Shown: in pieces, positions 12,318-24,375 of the stretch
Layout of the letters: the number at the start of each line of letters is the position of its first letter
Position numbering within the stretch: the first letter of the stretch is position 1
DNA from: Litoditis marina
Taxonomy: Eukaryota; Nematoda; Chromadorea; Rhabditida; Rhabditidae
DNA length: 64,000 nt
Reading direction: 5' to 3'
Assembly: GCA_964036275.1 (NCBI GenBank)
Contig: OZ038434.1
Coordinates: 4,486,560 to 4,550,559, forward strand
The notes under the pieces: model-generated
What the model saw: only the letters and a program-made list of their open reading frames with translations
Told to the model about the DNA's origin: nothing
The model's database searches: none
Position numbers and translations under genes: made by a program

Positions 12318-13102
12318 ACGGGTTGACTGTTTTGTATCTTACGCTACACCACGTGATACATTGAGCTTAAATTAAACTTCACAACAAATTAAGGAGTGGT
12401 TTTCCATGATAATTTAATTATCGTTTTAAACTTCAACATGCCTGGGTCTTAGTTATAATCGTGTAGAAACACTCAACGCTTTACAAAAATTACAAGCTTG
12501 TCTTTACGTTGGTTTGATTGCGACTATATTTTTTCATACACTTTGCTCAAATTAATAGGGCAGATCAAAAGCTCAAATTAATACACAAACTGTAGTAGTA
12601 TAAGCATCAACGAAACACTTATTTTACCCCAATACTCCTTAAGCAGTTCTATTCAGTTCTATATAAGAAGTTCGGTTGTGTACAGCAGCGTTGTAAATTC
12701 ATGATTCGTCGCTCATACGTGTACTTTGCATAATTATTTTCAAGATGTGTACATAAGTTTCGCTTTGGAAATATTAATGTAGCTGAACTACCGTAGAAAC
12801 ATGCATATTGATTGAATTTGAGACTAAAGTTCAGCTGTATAGGAAACTTGATGCTGAACGATTTTTCTATACAGAATTTACGCTGAATATACAGGTAGAT
12901 AAACGTCCCATCCCGCATTTTCCATCGTTCATGAGACTTTTGCTCGTTCTGTGATCATCGCAACAGTTCATTCAATAAATTCATATATTATTAAATTTGT
13001 CCGTTCATAGAAGGCAAACCCGCGGGAAAAATGAATGACCCAATTATAACATTAACAACAAAGAAAGACATGAAGGGAAGAGACAGAGATATAGAAAAGA
13101 AG

Positions 13103-13105
<3 letters not shown>
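12318..13105. other. Spacer between the convergent FATP and MLT-10-like genes
   Basis: This is an AT-rich spacer with no supported exon. An AATAAA occurs at 12974-12979 on the plus strand, rather far (about 660 bp) from the FATP stop. It presumably contains both 3'UTRs. Confidence 0.6.

Positions 13106-13179
<74 letters not shown>
13106..13179. repeat. (GA)n microsatellite
   Basis: An essentially pure AG/GA dinucleotide run about 74 bp long. It starts only 6 bp beyond the stop codon of the minus-strand MLT-10-like gene, so it would be a CU-rich tract in that gene's 3'UTR. Confidence 0.95.
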
Positions 13180-13183
<4 letters not shown>

Positions 13184-13185
13184 CA

Positions 13186-16100
13186 TCAAATTCCCGGAGA
13201 TAACAACACGATACCTCCCTCCGCTTTAGATTCGATGGGAGGCGAGAGTACAGACGGTGAGAGTATGAGAGAACTGTTTTTGGTATCAGAATAGACGGCC
13301 GGTGAGAGAACGAGAGGAGACAGAATCGTAGGGGATCCGAGGGTGGGACTCATAACGAAGGGCGACAGAACCAGTGGGCTGCAAACACAACTATAGGGTC
13401 CGCAGTTACCAAAACAGGCTCTTACGGTGAATGTTGCTTCTCTCGCTGTGTTTGTAGTCTGATCACATTGATTTGCGGTCGAAGTTCGTGAACTGGGGGT
13501 GTATGATCAGACCACGATGATTTGGTCACTACCTATATAGATCTCGCCCAGAAACATTTGCGCCAATCTTCTGCTATTAGCAAGTTAAGAAAGCTAGAGT
13601 GCGTGGAGGTCAATGAGGCCGCAGACGGTCTGCGTCTCTCTTATCTGCGCATGCTCTCGTCAAGGCCGCTACAGAAGTGACTGACCAATTGCTTGGGAAC
13701 TTTTTGAGATCTCGTTCTAACTGTGACTTTTACAATGTGCCAATACAATTAAGGATATGTTTCGTACAAAACTTTTCTAAGATCACAAACTATGATAAGG
13801 ATGAGCAAACCTTTTCAAACGTTAATAATTCTTGTGATAGTGAAAAAATGCAAAACTTACGACAGAATCACTGGGGAATACGCAGTGGGACTGAGAATAT
13901 AGGGCACCATTAGAATGGGAGATAGAATGGCCGGAGAAAATATTCCTGAAATCGATTTCTAAGATATGTAAGTTATAAGCTTGAGCAGTGCAAGCATTCG
14001 TTTCAAGTTGTGACTGAGACGGAGCGGCATCAAACTACAAACACAGCGGAATAAGGTAACATGTACATATCGGGCGGCCTGTTTTGAGCGACCGGTGTAC
14101 TTGGCTTATTAAAAACAACTAGGGCACCACAACAAAGTGAAAAAGTAATGCAGATGGTACTACGCCTCTTTACTTTGTCGAAGACTATACTGACCGGGAG
14201 ATAGAACATAAACAGACAGGGCTACGGGAGAAAGGACCAACGGAGCGAAGGCAAAAGGGGACAATACGATTGGGACCAGGGCCCACGGGGACAGAATAAT
14301 CGGAGAGAAGACCTGGAACGGCATTAGTTACCAAATAGACACTAGGGTTGATAAAGTCAAACTTGAAACTCGACTCGACCCGAAAAAACTCGAGAACTTT
14401 CGAGTCGAATCGAACTCGAAACTCGAAAACTCAACATTTTGAGCACGATTAACAACTCTAGTAGACATTTATTAAGAAACAATTTTCTCCTTCAATCCAG
14501 ACTCATAGTATTTGTATTGTTCATCTCTAGTAATTTATTCACTGTGATGAATCAATGCGCTCAGTTTTGTACTGTTCTTACACTTCCGTGTAATGAATAT
14601 TGGCAACACTTCATCCAACATCTATTTCATAATATAGTGTCAGTCAATTGCACAGTCACGTGAAACATGTCAAACACAGCAGAACTCAGAAACGTGCAAT
14701 GACAAAGTGCAGGATTCCTCATTAGAGTGTCAATCTTACGTGACTATTCAATTACTTCCAGTATATTCAGAGTTGGAAAACATGAATTTATATGTATAAC
14801 TGAATGAAATTATTCGAACTGACCCAGGGTGACAGTATCAATGGTCCAACTAGCACTGGAGAAGATACGAAAGTAGAAAATAACACAGGAGACAGAACAG
14901 TACTTCCCGTGTACAGGGGAGCATCTACAATGAATATTGGTTGCCAAAAATATTTGTTCGAATGAAAAATGTATTGTTCAACTTTGTTTCACTTTCAGGG
15001 AGTTTTCTTACTTCTGAAATTAAAAGACTTGCTAAAATGACAGAGTTATATCACTCAGGAAACTAATAATAACAATTGAAGTTCATAGTGATAATGACTT
15101 TTGTTTTTAAGGAGTACAGAAACCAAAATACGTAGTTATAAAACATTACCTACGAATACCCCAAATAGTAGGGGACTGAGGATGATGTCCTGTTTCATTC
15201 TTTTCCCGTACTTCTCTTCTTGTGACGCAAGTAGGGTGATTGCCCGAAGAACTCTGAGAATATCTTGGTGTCCTATTCATTTGAAACGAAGTTATTTTAC
15301 ATTAACAATATCATTTGTGGACATATTAGATGAACATATAACAGAAATATACCATTTGCAGAGAGAATGTAGGTGAGGCTTTCACCTAACAATTATTGGA
15401 TTGTAGAAACCGAAAGGCACAGCTTTGGAGAGCAAATTAAAGATATCATTTCCCTATAATATGAAATGTACGAAAACTTTCGAATCTTGAAAAAATGACT
15501 CAATTGTGTTCCAATAGTCCTTCAACGACCTTTGGAAATTTAAAATCAGAAAAAAATGTAAAACGTCGTTGATTAAAACCCGATCATGAACATTTTTACT
15601 GTGACGCAATCGGGCTAGGTAAATTAGCTTTTCATTCAATTTGATTTTTTCACTTCTATTCTGTATCGTGATAAGTACTTAGGTGTATTAAAAACGTTTT
15701 TGTATTTTTACCACCATTTTTTGATTTTTTTTGTACGTAACTCGTTCGCGGTGTACATTACGTATATCGCTTTCATGATAAAACAGAGCAAGATGATAGT
15801 AAAAAAAACTAGTTTGTAATTGGTTTTTCAAGCTCTATATGATGGGACTGCTAATTCAGAAGTCGAAATTAGAGCGAAAAGTGGGCGACGATTCAGCTAA
15901 AACACTTCGGGCTTATGTCTGGTATAAAAAACTGTATGAGTAATTTTCTTTCAAATTTGACCAATCATATTTTATCCATACGTAGTATCTATCGTCAAGT
16001 TATATACTTTCAGTTGAAGTTCTTACTTGAGTAATAGATAGTAGCTCAACGTGTTTTAGCTGAATCGTCGCCCACTCACCACACCAAGTGAGCAAAATAG

Positions 16101-19100
16101 AAAAAAAGACACTACCTGGTTTCCAACTGTTTGGCGGACATTGACCTGGTGCTCTTCATGAGAACCGGGTCGTGGTAGGGGGATGATCTACCGTATACCA
16201 TCTTCTTCTGATACGGCGTCATGAACGAGAAACCACGGTCCCGAAATGAATTCATCTAAAGTGAGGAGAAATACAAAACCAAATCTGTTCTAGAAGCGGG
16301 AGTATGAACGTGTTTGGAGCACTCATAAACTTCAATCTTGTACTTGTACAGTACATCTCTATTCGAACTACCCCAGGGCTCTGTGAAAGTTCTCGATAAT
16401 TGTTTCAGTGATCAAACTGATTTTAACTGCTTGTTTCGGGTGGCGTGTTGTACCAATACACTGTTCATCAAAAATGCCTAGTCAGAAAGTCAATCAGAAA
16501 TTTAAAATTTCTGAAGTCTGAGTCAACATGTGTGTGAATCGTACAATTCGGACTGTACCTGTTGCTTCGTATACGTTTTCTCCATTTTTCGGACCACGTC
16601 TATTTTCCGTCGTTCTTTTTTGCCCAACGTCTCCTCTACATCTTTTTCGGTCATTTGGATAGGCTCGTCTCGCTGTGCTGTCGCATCTATGCCCATATGT
16701 TTCTGAAGTTAGAATTAGAACGTTGGTGGAGCAGCAGTAGGTCGTGTTTGAGAAACCTGGGCCTAGACGGAGCGAACAAGCCTTTCTGTTAAATTCCCTA
16801 GGAATCTATTGCCCGCAAATTTGTTTACCTCATCGATTTTTTTTGTAACTGGAGGACAACCGATAAACATTGTCCAAGAACCACGAAAATTGTTTGGTGA
16901 CCGACAAATCTTTCGTTTAACCCGGAAAGGGTTCTCGAACAACTTTTCACTTGAAAAACTGAGAAAGGTTTGTTTTTTCTTAGATCTACTCGATAACGGA
17001 AGAATAAAGCTATTTCTCCCTGTTTCATGTATCTCGAACTGGCAACTTTTTCATTAATTTATATCACAGATAGAAGGACAATTATAGTTTCAAACTGGTG
17101 CTTTTTGGAGATATTTGCTCACTACTCACCACAGCTTCTCGAATCCCCTCGGTAGCTCCTGATGACGTCATGATAAAATCAAGCCACGCCTCCGAATCGG
17201 CTGAGGACGGAGTGAGATTTGGAGATAGAATAGAAACCTGGAAACAGGAACTGGGAATCTGAGAAGTGTAGGTATAATCACTTCTGAACTACATAGTAGG
17301 TAAATAGTTGAACAGTTTTGAAACTTTAGTTTTGTCTTAAATTGTCAAGATACAGAGCTGGAACATTTAATTTCACTTTTAACACAAAACTCGTTGGTCT
17401 GATATGAAGTATTTGTAGTTTTACCACCTCAATTCTAGTCTGAATTGCAAGTAATGCAGATCAAACTACACTGTCTATGGTGATTAAACTACAATTAAGA
17501 CTTGATTGGTCCCTATCGCAAACTTCCGACCAACCGATACGGTATACATGCACATGAGAAGGACGAAAACTATACCTCATCCGAGTTATTTGCATCATCT
17601 GCAGTCAGCCGGGGCGACAGAATTCTCATTCTTCTTCCCTTTTCAACTGGTTGGCCTGTCATGGACATTGACAACTCCACACCTGAGTATCGATTACCAA
17701 TTCATAAATCGATAATCATCAAATCTGTACGATTAACTCAGAGTTCTTTTTCATTTTTAGTCCTAAGTGGAAGGTTCTCCAGAAACTCTATCGTATCACT
17801 TATTGAGGTTTAGCTGACGACCGTAACACAGGTAAATTTAGGGTACGCAGGTGAACTTGGAGCAAACAGAAATAGAGGTTGGGACTTATGAACCAAACTG
17901 ACCTTCTCTCAGTACTCCAAGCGCATTATTAATAGTTTTCTCCTCGAACGGGTCACGTTTTCTCGGCGTCTCTTCGTGAGAGACTTTAGATGCATTGGTC
18001 TTATTCTGTTTCAAATAAGATCCTTTACGACCCTTCAGGAGCATTTTTTCCAGCAGTTGCTTCGTGTTTGTTTTCTTCCGCAGAATTTGGAGTTTTTTGA
18101 CCAATGGGCGCCAGCTGAAGAAAAGTTACACATTTTCCCATTTTCAGATTTCATTTTTCTTCACACATTAGTTTGATTTCGAGCAACACCTGCAACAACT
18201 CTAACTGGTTATTACTTGAGCCCATTATCTATTTTTCGACGACGCCAACCCTCTGAAGCCTGAACGCTAGTAGATAAGCTAGCTCTGAACAATAATCTAG
18301 TAGTTTTCCAAGGTCTTACGGTATTCACGCGGCTCTATGGTATATTCCCACGCTTGCGGCATTCGCGTAACCTGTACTAGATACGACACACTGGCGTTTA
18401 TAGGGGAGCTGTATTCATAAAACGACAATCCATCACATTGCGATATTGCCTAACAACAATAGTTGTACAAAATGGCAATAAATGTATAACTATTTCAGAA
18501 GTACTTATTTTAAGTACTTTATTTTTGGTAAAAGCTTAATTTATTAAGTTTCTAACATTCAATATGAAATTTAAGAATAACCGTTGCCCGCGTCAATACT
18601 TCAGCTACAGTAACCTGAAACGCTAGTTGATTCCCTAGTTGATATCAACATTGGGTTTTTTCCTCGCATATCTACTAGCGTTCAGGCTTCAGAGCCTGCT
18701 GTGAAAAATTGAACCCGACACCGAATCGTATAGCGTGATCATTCCGCGTTTCGTGTAATAATCATAGAAAGTGTACTAAAACGTGAATCAAAACTAGAGA
18801 CTCTATTCGTCTCCACGGAGTTTGAACCACTTCTAATGTTGCTTTCATTATGTTAACTGTACAAATCAGTGCTTGGTTCCAACAGTAAAACCTTTAATGT
18901 TCCAAGCTGCCGAGGCTCATCGACAATAGGACATGAAGACCACATTTTTGATGGTTAATGACTGTGACGCAACATCGTATCTGTCCAGGAGCATACCTCA
19001 TACTCTCTGTCTTCTTGCCTCCATAGAGAGTCTCGACTGTGTTTTTGAGATGTCGCGCAATGGTTGCCAGCATGGTGTCACCCCCGCGGACATCCCGCAG

Positions 19101-21784
19101 CGAGTAGCTGCTCCGACTGGACACCGAGCGGCGAATACGACGCACCATGTCGCGCGACTCGCGCGCATGCAACCATGAAGATCTCTGAAAAACGTAGAGT
19201 TCACGGGGGAAAATCATCTGAGGTGTAGTTTGATGTGCTCAGTATAGATTCCGAATACAAACAGAGCGGTATAAAAGTAGACTTACAGTACCCACCGACT
19301 TTCATTGTTAGTTTTCATTTGTCGACATTCTGACTGGCATTTTGGCTACAAAGCCGGAAATTACGAACTTGCTCTTAAGAAAAACAGTCTCAGTGCCATT
19401 GACGGGAACTATGCAGTGGTTATGTCATTCTCAGATGAACTACAATTTGTGGAGAACCCTCTGGTATAACGAAGTCGCATTCCGCTTACAAACTGTTTCA
19501 ATAGCTTGACAAACGGATACATTCACATACACAATACCACAGTGAAGACTTAACCACTCACTCGCTTCTTAATTCTCATCTGTTGCAATCTGTCGTCCAA
19601 AGACTTCACTTTTCGTTTCAAGATGACATCTGTAAAACTTTCAGAAGTGTCGAAGGTTAAACTGGTTAACATTTGCATGCGTTCATTACTTCACAACCAA
19701 AATTAACGAAAACTCATTATGGGCTCACGGCACTTTGTATATGGTATATAGAGCCACCCGCGGTAGTTTGATCTCGATATGTGCCATAATTCCCTAATTT
19801 CGACCGAAAAGCAACATTACCAAAATACAGACACAGTAGCTGCAGCTGTATGTACAGTATCCACCCGCTCTCCTCTGAGCGTTAACTCTATAGAAGGGTG
19901 ATACTCTGTGTTGCGAAATAGTTCGTTCTCCGCACTCACCCACGCGTCGCAGTGTTTTATGTCTGTTTCTCGTTCTCATTTTTCTCTCTTTTCTGACGAT
20001 TGTCATGAAACACTTCGCCTTTGCTCCAATTCTCTCCGAATGTGAGGTACAATCCTCATAGAAGTCATTATAGCTGTCAGGAACTCTTTTCAATCTAAAA
20101 AGGAGTTAAATAGAGGGTGTAGGTATGAAAAAATGAAAAGATAACAGTGTAACTTTGGTTTTTGACAAAACATCAGTTCAATGATCACGAAAACATCTGA
20201 GAAGTGTGTAATTCGTTTCGGCGACATGTTACACAGTAGAACGTTTCGATAAGGACTTTGTACTTGGATAAGGACAAAATACGGAAGAAAACGTAGTATT
20301 TTGTTTTATCAGAACAAAAACTTTACACTCACTGCAAGTGTGATGGTCTGCTTGTTTATCTGCCTACTCTACGTTTTTAGTTGAACCGATCACATACTAC
20401 AAATAAATGGGAAAATAACAGGAAGAGTCACTAAACAATTGTACACTTACGACTTACCATTCGACTATGTTCTTGTCGTACCGTGGGCAACGATTATACA
20501 CAATACGTTAATGGAATAATAATATGGCACTTCAATAAGGACGATAATGTGGACCAATCCCGTGTCAACGGTCCTTTAAACTGCAATTGAAAAATGTATT
20601 GCAGTTTAAAGGACTGAAGCGTTGCGATTGGCCCACAGAAGCGTCCTTCTTCAACCATTACAAGTTGATTACACGTTTTACGTGACTATCCGGTTTACTA
20701 GTAGTTTACCTTTCGCGCGCAAAAGCGTCGATAATAGCGGTGATTGCGCCCTTCGTCCAATTTCCGTACAAATCCTCGCCAACTTGGTGGTCTGCCGGAA
20801 GAATCAGCTTGTTTCCGTCAAAGTTTTTCCGTAATTCCGGCGGGATGTTGAACGGGTCACGCGCGTATACAGCACACACCAGTACTGTAAACAGCGGATA
20901 AGTGTGAAACCAATTTTGTTTATCTCTTCCAAAATAAACTTTCTGGCTTTTTTCTTTTTATGCTGTGAAAGCACTGAGGTTGATCCACAAACAGCATGCA
21001 ATATCGTGAGCTAAATATTCGTCCAGCCATTTTTTAGTTGGTGGCGGTCTCAAGAGTAATTTATATATTCTTCTGTGTCAACTCAACCTGCGAACCACTT
21101 AGTTTGACATCAAATTGTATTGGTGAGAACGGAAAGTAACTATCCCTTCTAGCCCATGAGTGGTCGTCGAAACTCCATAAAGATTGCATAAGGTAAAACT
21201 TTACGAGATTCTCCCGCTGGATTTACCATTTACGATGAATTTCTTCCACGCAACTTTGAAAATTAAAGGGGGAGGGGGGTAAATTTATGGTATCATGCGC
21301 ATGTCACGTCGAACCGGTACTGTGTCAAAGAAGGAATATAATTCCTAGATTCATTGAACAACTGATACAACACTTTCTCCAAAAAATTTCTCTCATTCAT
21401 TGTTGAGTGAGTATGCTCGAATAACCCGACAGCTAGATACCATACTGCGTCTCTCGCTTGCGCACTAGTTTGCTAGACGTGTGTCCGGGTGAGATGTGAG
21501 AGCAGAGAGATAACGTGTTTGAGGAGACGCAGGTTAGCATCTCACAGTTGGAATATTTCCGAATACAGCCCGAGGTTCGAACTGCACTCAAGGCGGTATC
21601 CATGTCGTGCACCGATTTCAGGAGCTTTCAAAATTGCTCACCCCTACGTTTCGCCTAGGACTTCCTACTTCAACATGATGTTTGTCTCGGGTACTGTTGA
21701 ATAAAGTATTTATGGTTCATCTAAATTAATAATGTTACCGATGTCGGTCTATCATCACAAACCTGTTAATAATATAGCTACCAT
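13186..21784 (-). CDS. mlt-10: MLT-10-like moulting-cycle family secreted protein
   Basis: A complete 639-aa secreted protein of the nematode moulting-cycle family, whose C. elegans member MLT-10 is needed for cuticle replacement. Coding exons in transcript order: 21784-21763, 20884-20710, 20094-19940, 19629-19562, 19184-18997, 18114-17903, 17682-17576, 17237-17130, 16702-16559, 16255-16116, 15253-15150, 14924-14824, 14312-14195, 13945-13861, 13378-13186 (TGA). All phases agree. The first exon gives MVAILLT, which joins to VLVCAVYA to make a typical signal peptide followed by [10 protein letters not shown]. Then come basic, likely coiled-coil segments, the family signatures [10 protein letters not shown] and [45 protein letters not shown], and [16 protein letters not shown] followed by SSPYHDP. 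The last five exons (about residue 450 to the end) are hydrophobic LSP repeats such as [15 protein letters not shown], ending IVLLSPGI. Family membership rests on remembered motif patterns; the ORF structure itself is seen directly. Start chosen as the only ATG exon giving a signal peptide in the right phase. Confidence 0.9.
14640..14757. repeat. Dispersed repeat, inverse copy of 2519-2690
   Basis: This lies between MLT-10 exons 13 and 12. Its reverse complement matches about 2556-2671 over most of its length, including CACGTGACTGTGCAATTGACT-like ends. It has no coding potential. Confidence 0.7.
15881..16075. mobile_element. Miniature inverted-repeat element, 25-bp perfect terminal repeats
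   Basis: A 195-bp element in the MLT-10 intron between exons at 16116 and 15253. The first 25 bp (15881-15905, beginning GTGGGCGACGATTCAGCTAA) are the exact reverse complement of the last 25 (16051-16075). The interior is AT-rich. No clear target duplication is seen. Only one copy was noticed. Confidence 0.8.
20537..20649. mobile_element. Palindromic miniature element, family 8, copy A
   Basis: A 113-bp element with ends AAGGACGATAATGTGGACCA and (reverse complement of the right end) AAGGACGCTTCTGTGGGCCA, plus an inner hairpin GGTCCTTTAAACTGCAATTG / ATTGCAGTTTAAAGGACTG. It is intronic in the MLT-10-like gene. A 113-bp relative lies at 30144-30256 with the inner arm in the opposite order. Confidence 0.8.
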
Positions 21785-21806
21785 TTTGATCTCCGCTAGA
21801 AAACTA
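21785..21806 (-). other. Probable spliced-leader acceptor of the MLT-10-like gene
   Basis: On the minus strand AGTTTTCTAG ends at 21796, 11 bases before the ATG (21784-21782). No upstream donor exon was identified. Confidence 0.6.
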
Positions 21807-23625
21807 GAGATACTATTGAACATTTCGAACTAAACAATACAAACCTGTAAAGAATAGTATCATTAAGTGTCCATGGAGGTGTAGATAGTCTATCAGTGAA
21901 CAAAAGTGCTCCTAATAGGGATCAAATTAACCGCTTCGCTAGATTCGCGCGATGATTAGTTCATGATACGCATGGGGGAAAAGACAGACTGGATGAAAGA
22001 AAAAAGAGTCAACTAATCGGAAATCACGCAGTTTGGTGATAGAAACATTTGTCAATACTGCACATACTGGTGAGATGGTGATCTCTAAGCCATCTGATAT
22101 TTGCCGACGATTGCCTGCTGTTTGCTCCGGATAAAGATACTGGAGGCAAATAGAAATTCACGATAAATGTAAGGGAACCAGTTTACAAGCACAATTCACA
22201 TAACACATTCTAGAATTCAGATTCGTGACGTTATGACTAGCACTAACGGAACATATGACTGTGATATGACTAGCAGAACCGGAGATAAAAAAAATCTGAT
22301 AATTAGTTTGATCTGCAACACTGCAAACTGTTTGAACTTGTATAGAAAATCAATGATATATAACTAAGAACTCAGCACAAAAAGCAATGAGATCAAACTA
22401 AGGGATAGGAAGGAGGAGGAAAAGTGGCTTTGCTCGGTATAGATAAAATATTTAGCTTCATACATCTCAGTTTTTTGTTTCAAAACTGAAATTTAAATGA
22501 AACTTCTTATGAAGACCGCAAAAATGGAGAGTTTGAAGAAATACTCGGTTTATAAAGAACTCCTGCCTGAGATATCAAAGAAATCTGTTTTTGAAGGAAA
22601 AATTACCTTATAGTAAAGTTTCTAAACGCTTATATATTGGTTTCTGTTCATTCATCAGAATGTTCCTTTTTGGGGCGGCAACTCTTATCATATCCGAATT
22701 CGCCACTTTTTATGATGTTAAAAAGTTTCTACCATGATCGAGTGATTGCGCAAACTGTCAATCATAAAGGTGCAGGGCCATAAAGGTACTGTAGGTGACC
22801 TATTCCAATTAATCTTGCGCTATTTCATAGTAAAAGCGATTCCCCTCTACAACTTTGCGAGATTGTGAGTGAATTCATTTCAAACAGGGTTAATACTAAA
22901 ACAGTTTCGATGTTATTGTTGTAACTTGTCAAAACACAAAATCAGTCTGATGTGAACACACAAAGTAGAAAACAACACTCGCTGAGAAAAAACTAGAACT
23001 CTTAGAAGTTATAGAAATAAATCAGATAATAAAACCTCTAGAAACACTTGAGGAATGGTAAATTGTTGTTTAAACATTACTAACCAAACAGACGTTGGTT
23101 GTTGAATGTTGAAACACATGAGAAAATAGTGTTTACAGTATGCCTTCGGCTTCGAGAGGACCAAAACTACTGTGTTTACGTAATTCCGTGTGGAATGGCA
23201 CCTTCATAATATTACGGGTACCGAGAAAACAATCCTGATCCGATTTCACGGGGCGCGGTTGTTTTGGCCTGAGAACGCAGTGACGCGAAAATAGAACAAC
23301 GTACTAGTGGTAAACTCAATGTCACGTGAAAGGTGAAGAATCGTAATTCTCAATCACGTGTTAACACGCGATATATAGGTATCAAAACTTGTAGCGTAGT
23401 AGAGTACATGAAAGTTAGCAGTAATGACGTGAAAAATGAAATATTAACAGGGTAGAATAATAGTTGTAATAAAATCTACCCCTTTGAGTTGGTTATGAGG
23501 AAACCCTGTCACATTAGCTTGAGAGTTGAACTCAACAAAAAATTTCAAAAAGAAGTTTTGTTCTGCTCTGTGAATCATAGGTCGATTCCTTCAGTGTGTT
23601 TTACTATCTCAATGCAACATTCCGC

Positions 23626-23848
23626 GGCCAATTCCACAAGGAACCCGGTATTTCGTTAACCCTCTCAGTTAACCATCAACCGTTAACCGGGTTAACCCTT
23701 CTGTTAACCCCTTTGTAACTCTTTTTTACAATGTGTTTTGGGGGAAAATCGGGGTTACCAAGTGGTTACCAAAAGGGTTAACCAGGTAACCCGGTTAATG
23801 GTTAACTGCTAGGGTTAACGAAATACCGGGTTAAATAAAGAATTCTCC
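23626..23848. mobile_element. Palindromic miniature element, family 2, copy B
   Basis: A 223-bp relative of 5608-5828. It begins GGCCAATTCCACAAGGAACC; CCCGGTATTTCGTTAACCCT near the left end is exactly mirrored by AGGGTTAACGAAATACCGGG near the right. The middle shares TTTTGGGGGAAA..GGGG.TACCAAGTGGTTA with copy A. No target duplication is visible, so it may be older or end-damaged. Confidence 0.88.
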
Positions 23849-23952
23849 CTGCTGACAGTTTCACACTACAACCAAACAGCTTTTTTGAAGTTCGAAATAT
23901 TTTCGTGATAAAGGCATTACGTCTTCAATAATATAACACCAATTGATTGATT

Positions 23953-23980
23953 AGACACTTCATTAGCTAATGAAGTGTCT
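23953..23980. other. Perfect 28-bp palindrome
   Basis: AGACACTTCATTAG is followed immediately by its exact reverse complement, and imperfect symmetry extends into the flanks (about 23941-23988, AATTGATTGATT versus GATCAATT). It could form a cruciform or be a dimeric factor site; no further evidence. Confidence 0.85.
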
Positions 23981-24363
23981 GATCAATTTAGCAAAATTAG
24001 CAAAACTCTGAGAATGACGTTATCTGCGTTCGGAATAAGTTAAAACTGCTCCAATGATAAATAGATAGCTTCAACGCTAAGCGCGCGAATTACCGGTTAT
24101 TCAAAAAACTCGTAGTTAGGTTTTTTATTTTTTGATTCCCGCCCTAACTTCTCCTTTTGTTCGATTTTATTGCCTTTACTCGTAATTCGAAAATTCAGTT
24201 AACATGCTGATTAACACTGGGATGATGTCCTCCTGTAGTGAATTGCTGCTAAATTCAAAACTATGCCGCACCTGACACTACGTCTACAACACAAACTGCT
24301 GTGTTTTTATGCCGCTGATTTTGGAACTGACTCTGCGGGGAAGTTATCATATTATTAACTTTT

Positions 24364-24375
24364 TGTTTTTCAGGT
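24364..24375 (+). other. Probable spliced-leader acceptor of the F-box gene
   Basis: TTGTTTTTCAG ends at 24373 and the ATG follows after only GT (24376). This is a typical nematode trans-splice arrangement; a cis-spliced 5'UTR intron is the alternative. Confidence 0.65.

Larger units (their letters stand above)
21807..24363. other. Spacer between the divergent MLT-10-like and F-box genes
   Basis: No supported exon. Contents are a second family-2 palindromic element (23626-23848), a 28-bp perfect palindrome at 23953-23980, CACGTGA words near 23320-23350, and otherwise AT-rich unique-looking DNA. It must contain the promoters of both flanking genes. Confidence 0.55.

Noticed and set aside
13031..13294. 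ORF with a long RE dipeptide run on the plus strand
   Set aside because: It is the GA microsatellite plus the antisense of the last MLT-10-like exon.
15886..16077. Hairpin as a possible microRNA precursor
   Set aside because: The 25-bp arms are 145 bp apart and the structure looks like a miniature transposon; no short-loop precursor.
20804..21001. Minus-strand ATG at 21001 as the start of the MLT-10-like gene
   Set aside because: Its frame disagrees with the exon 20884-20710, whereas the exon 21784-21763 supplies the right phase, a signal peptide and a leader-type acceptor.
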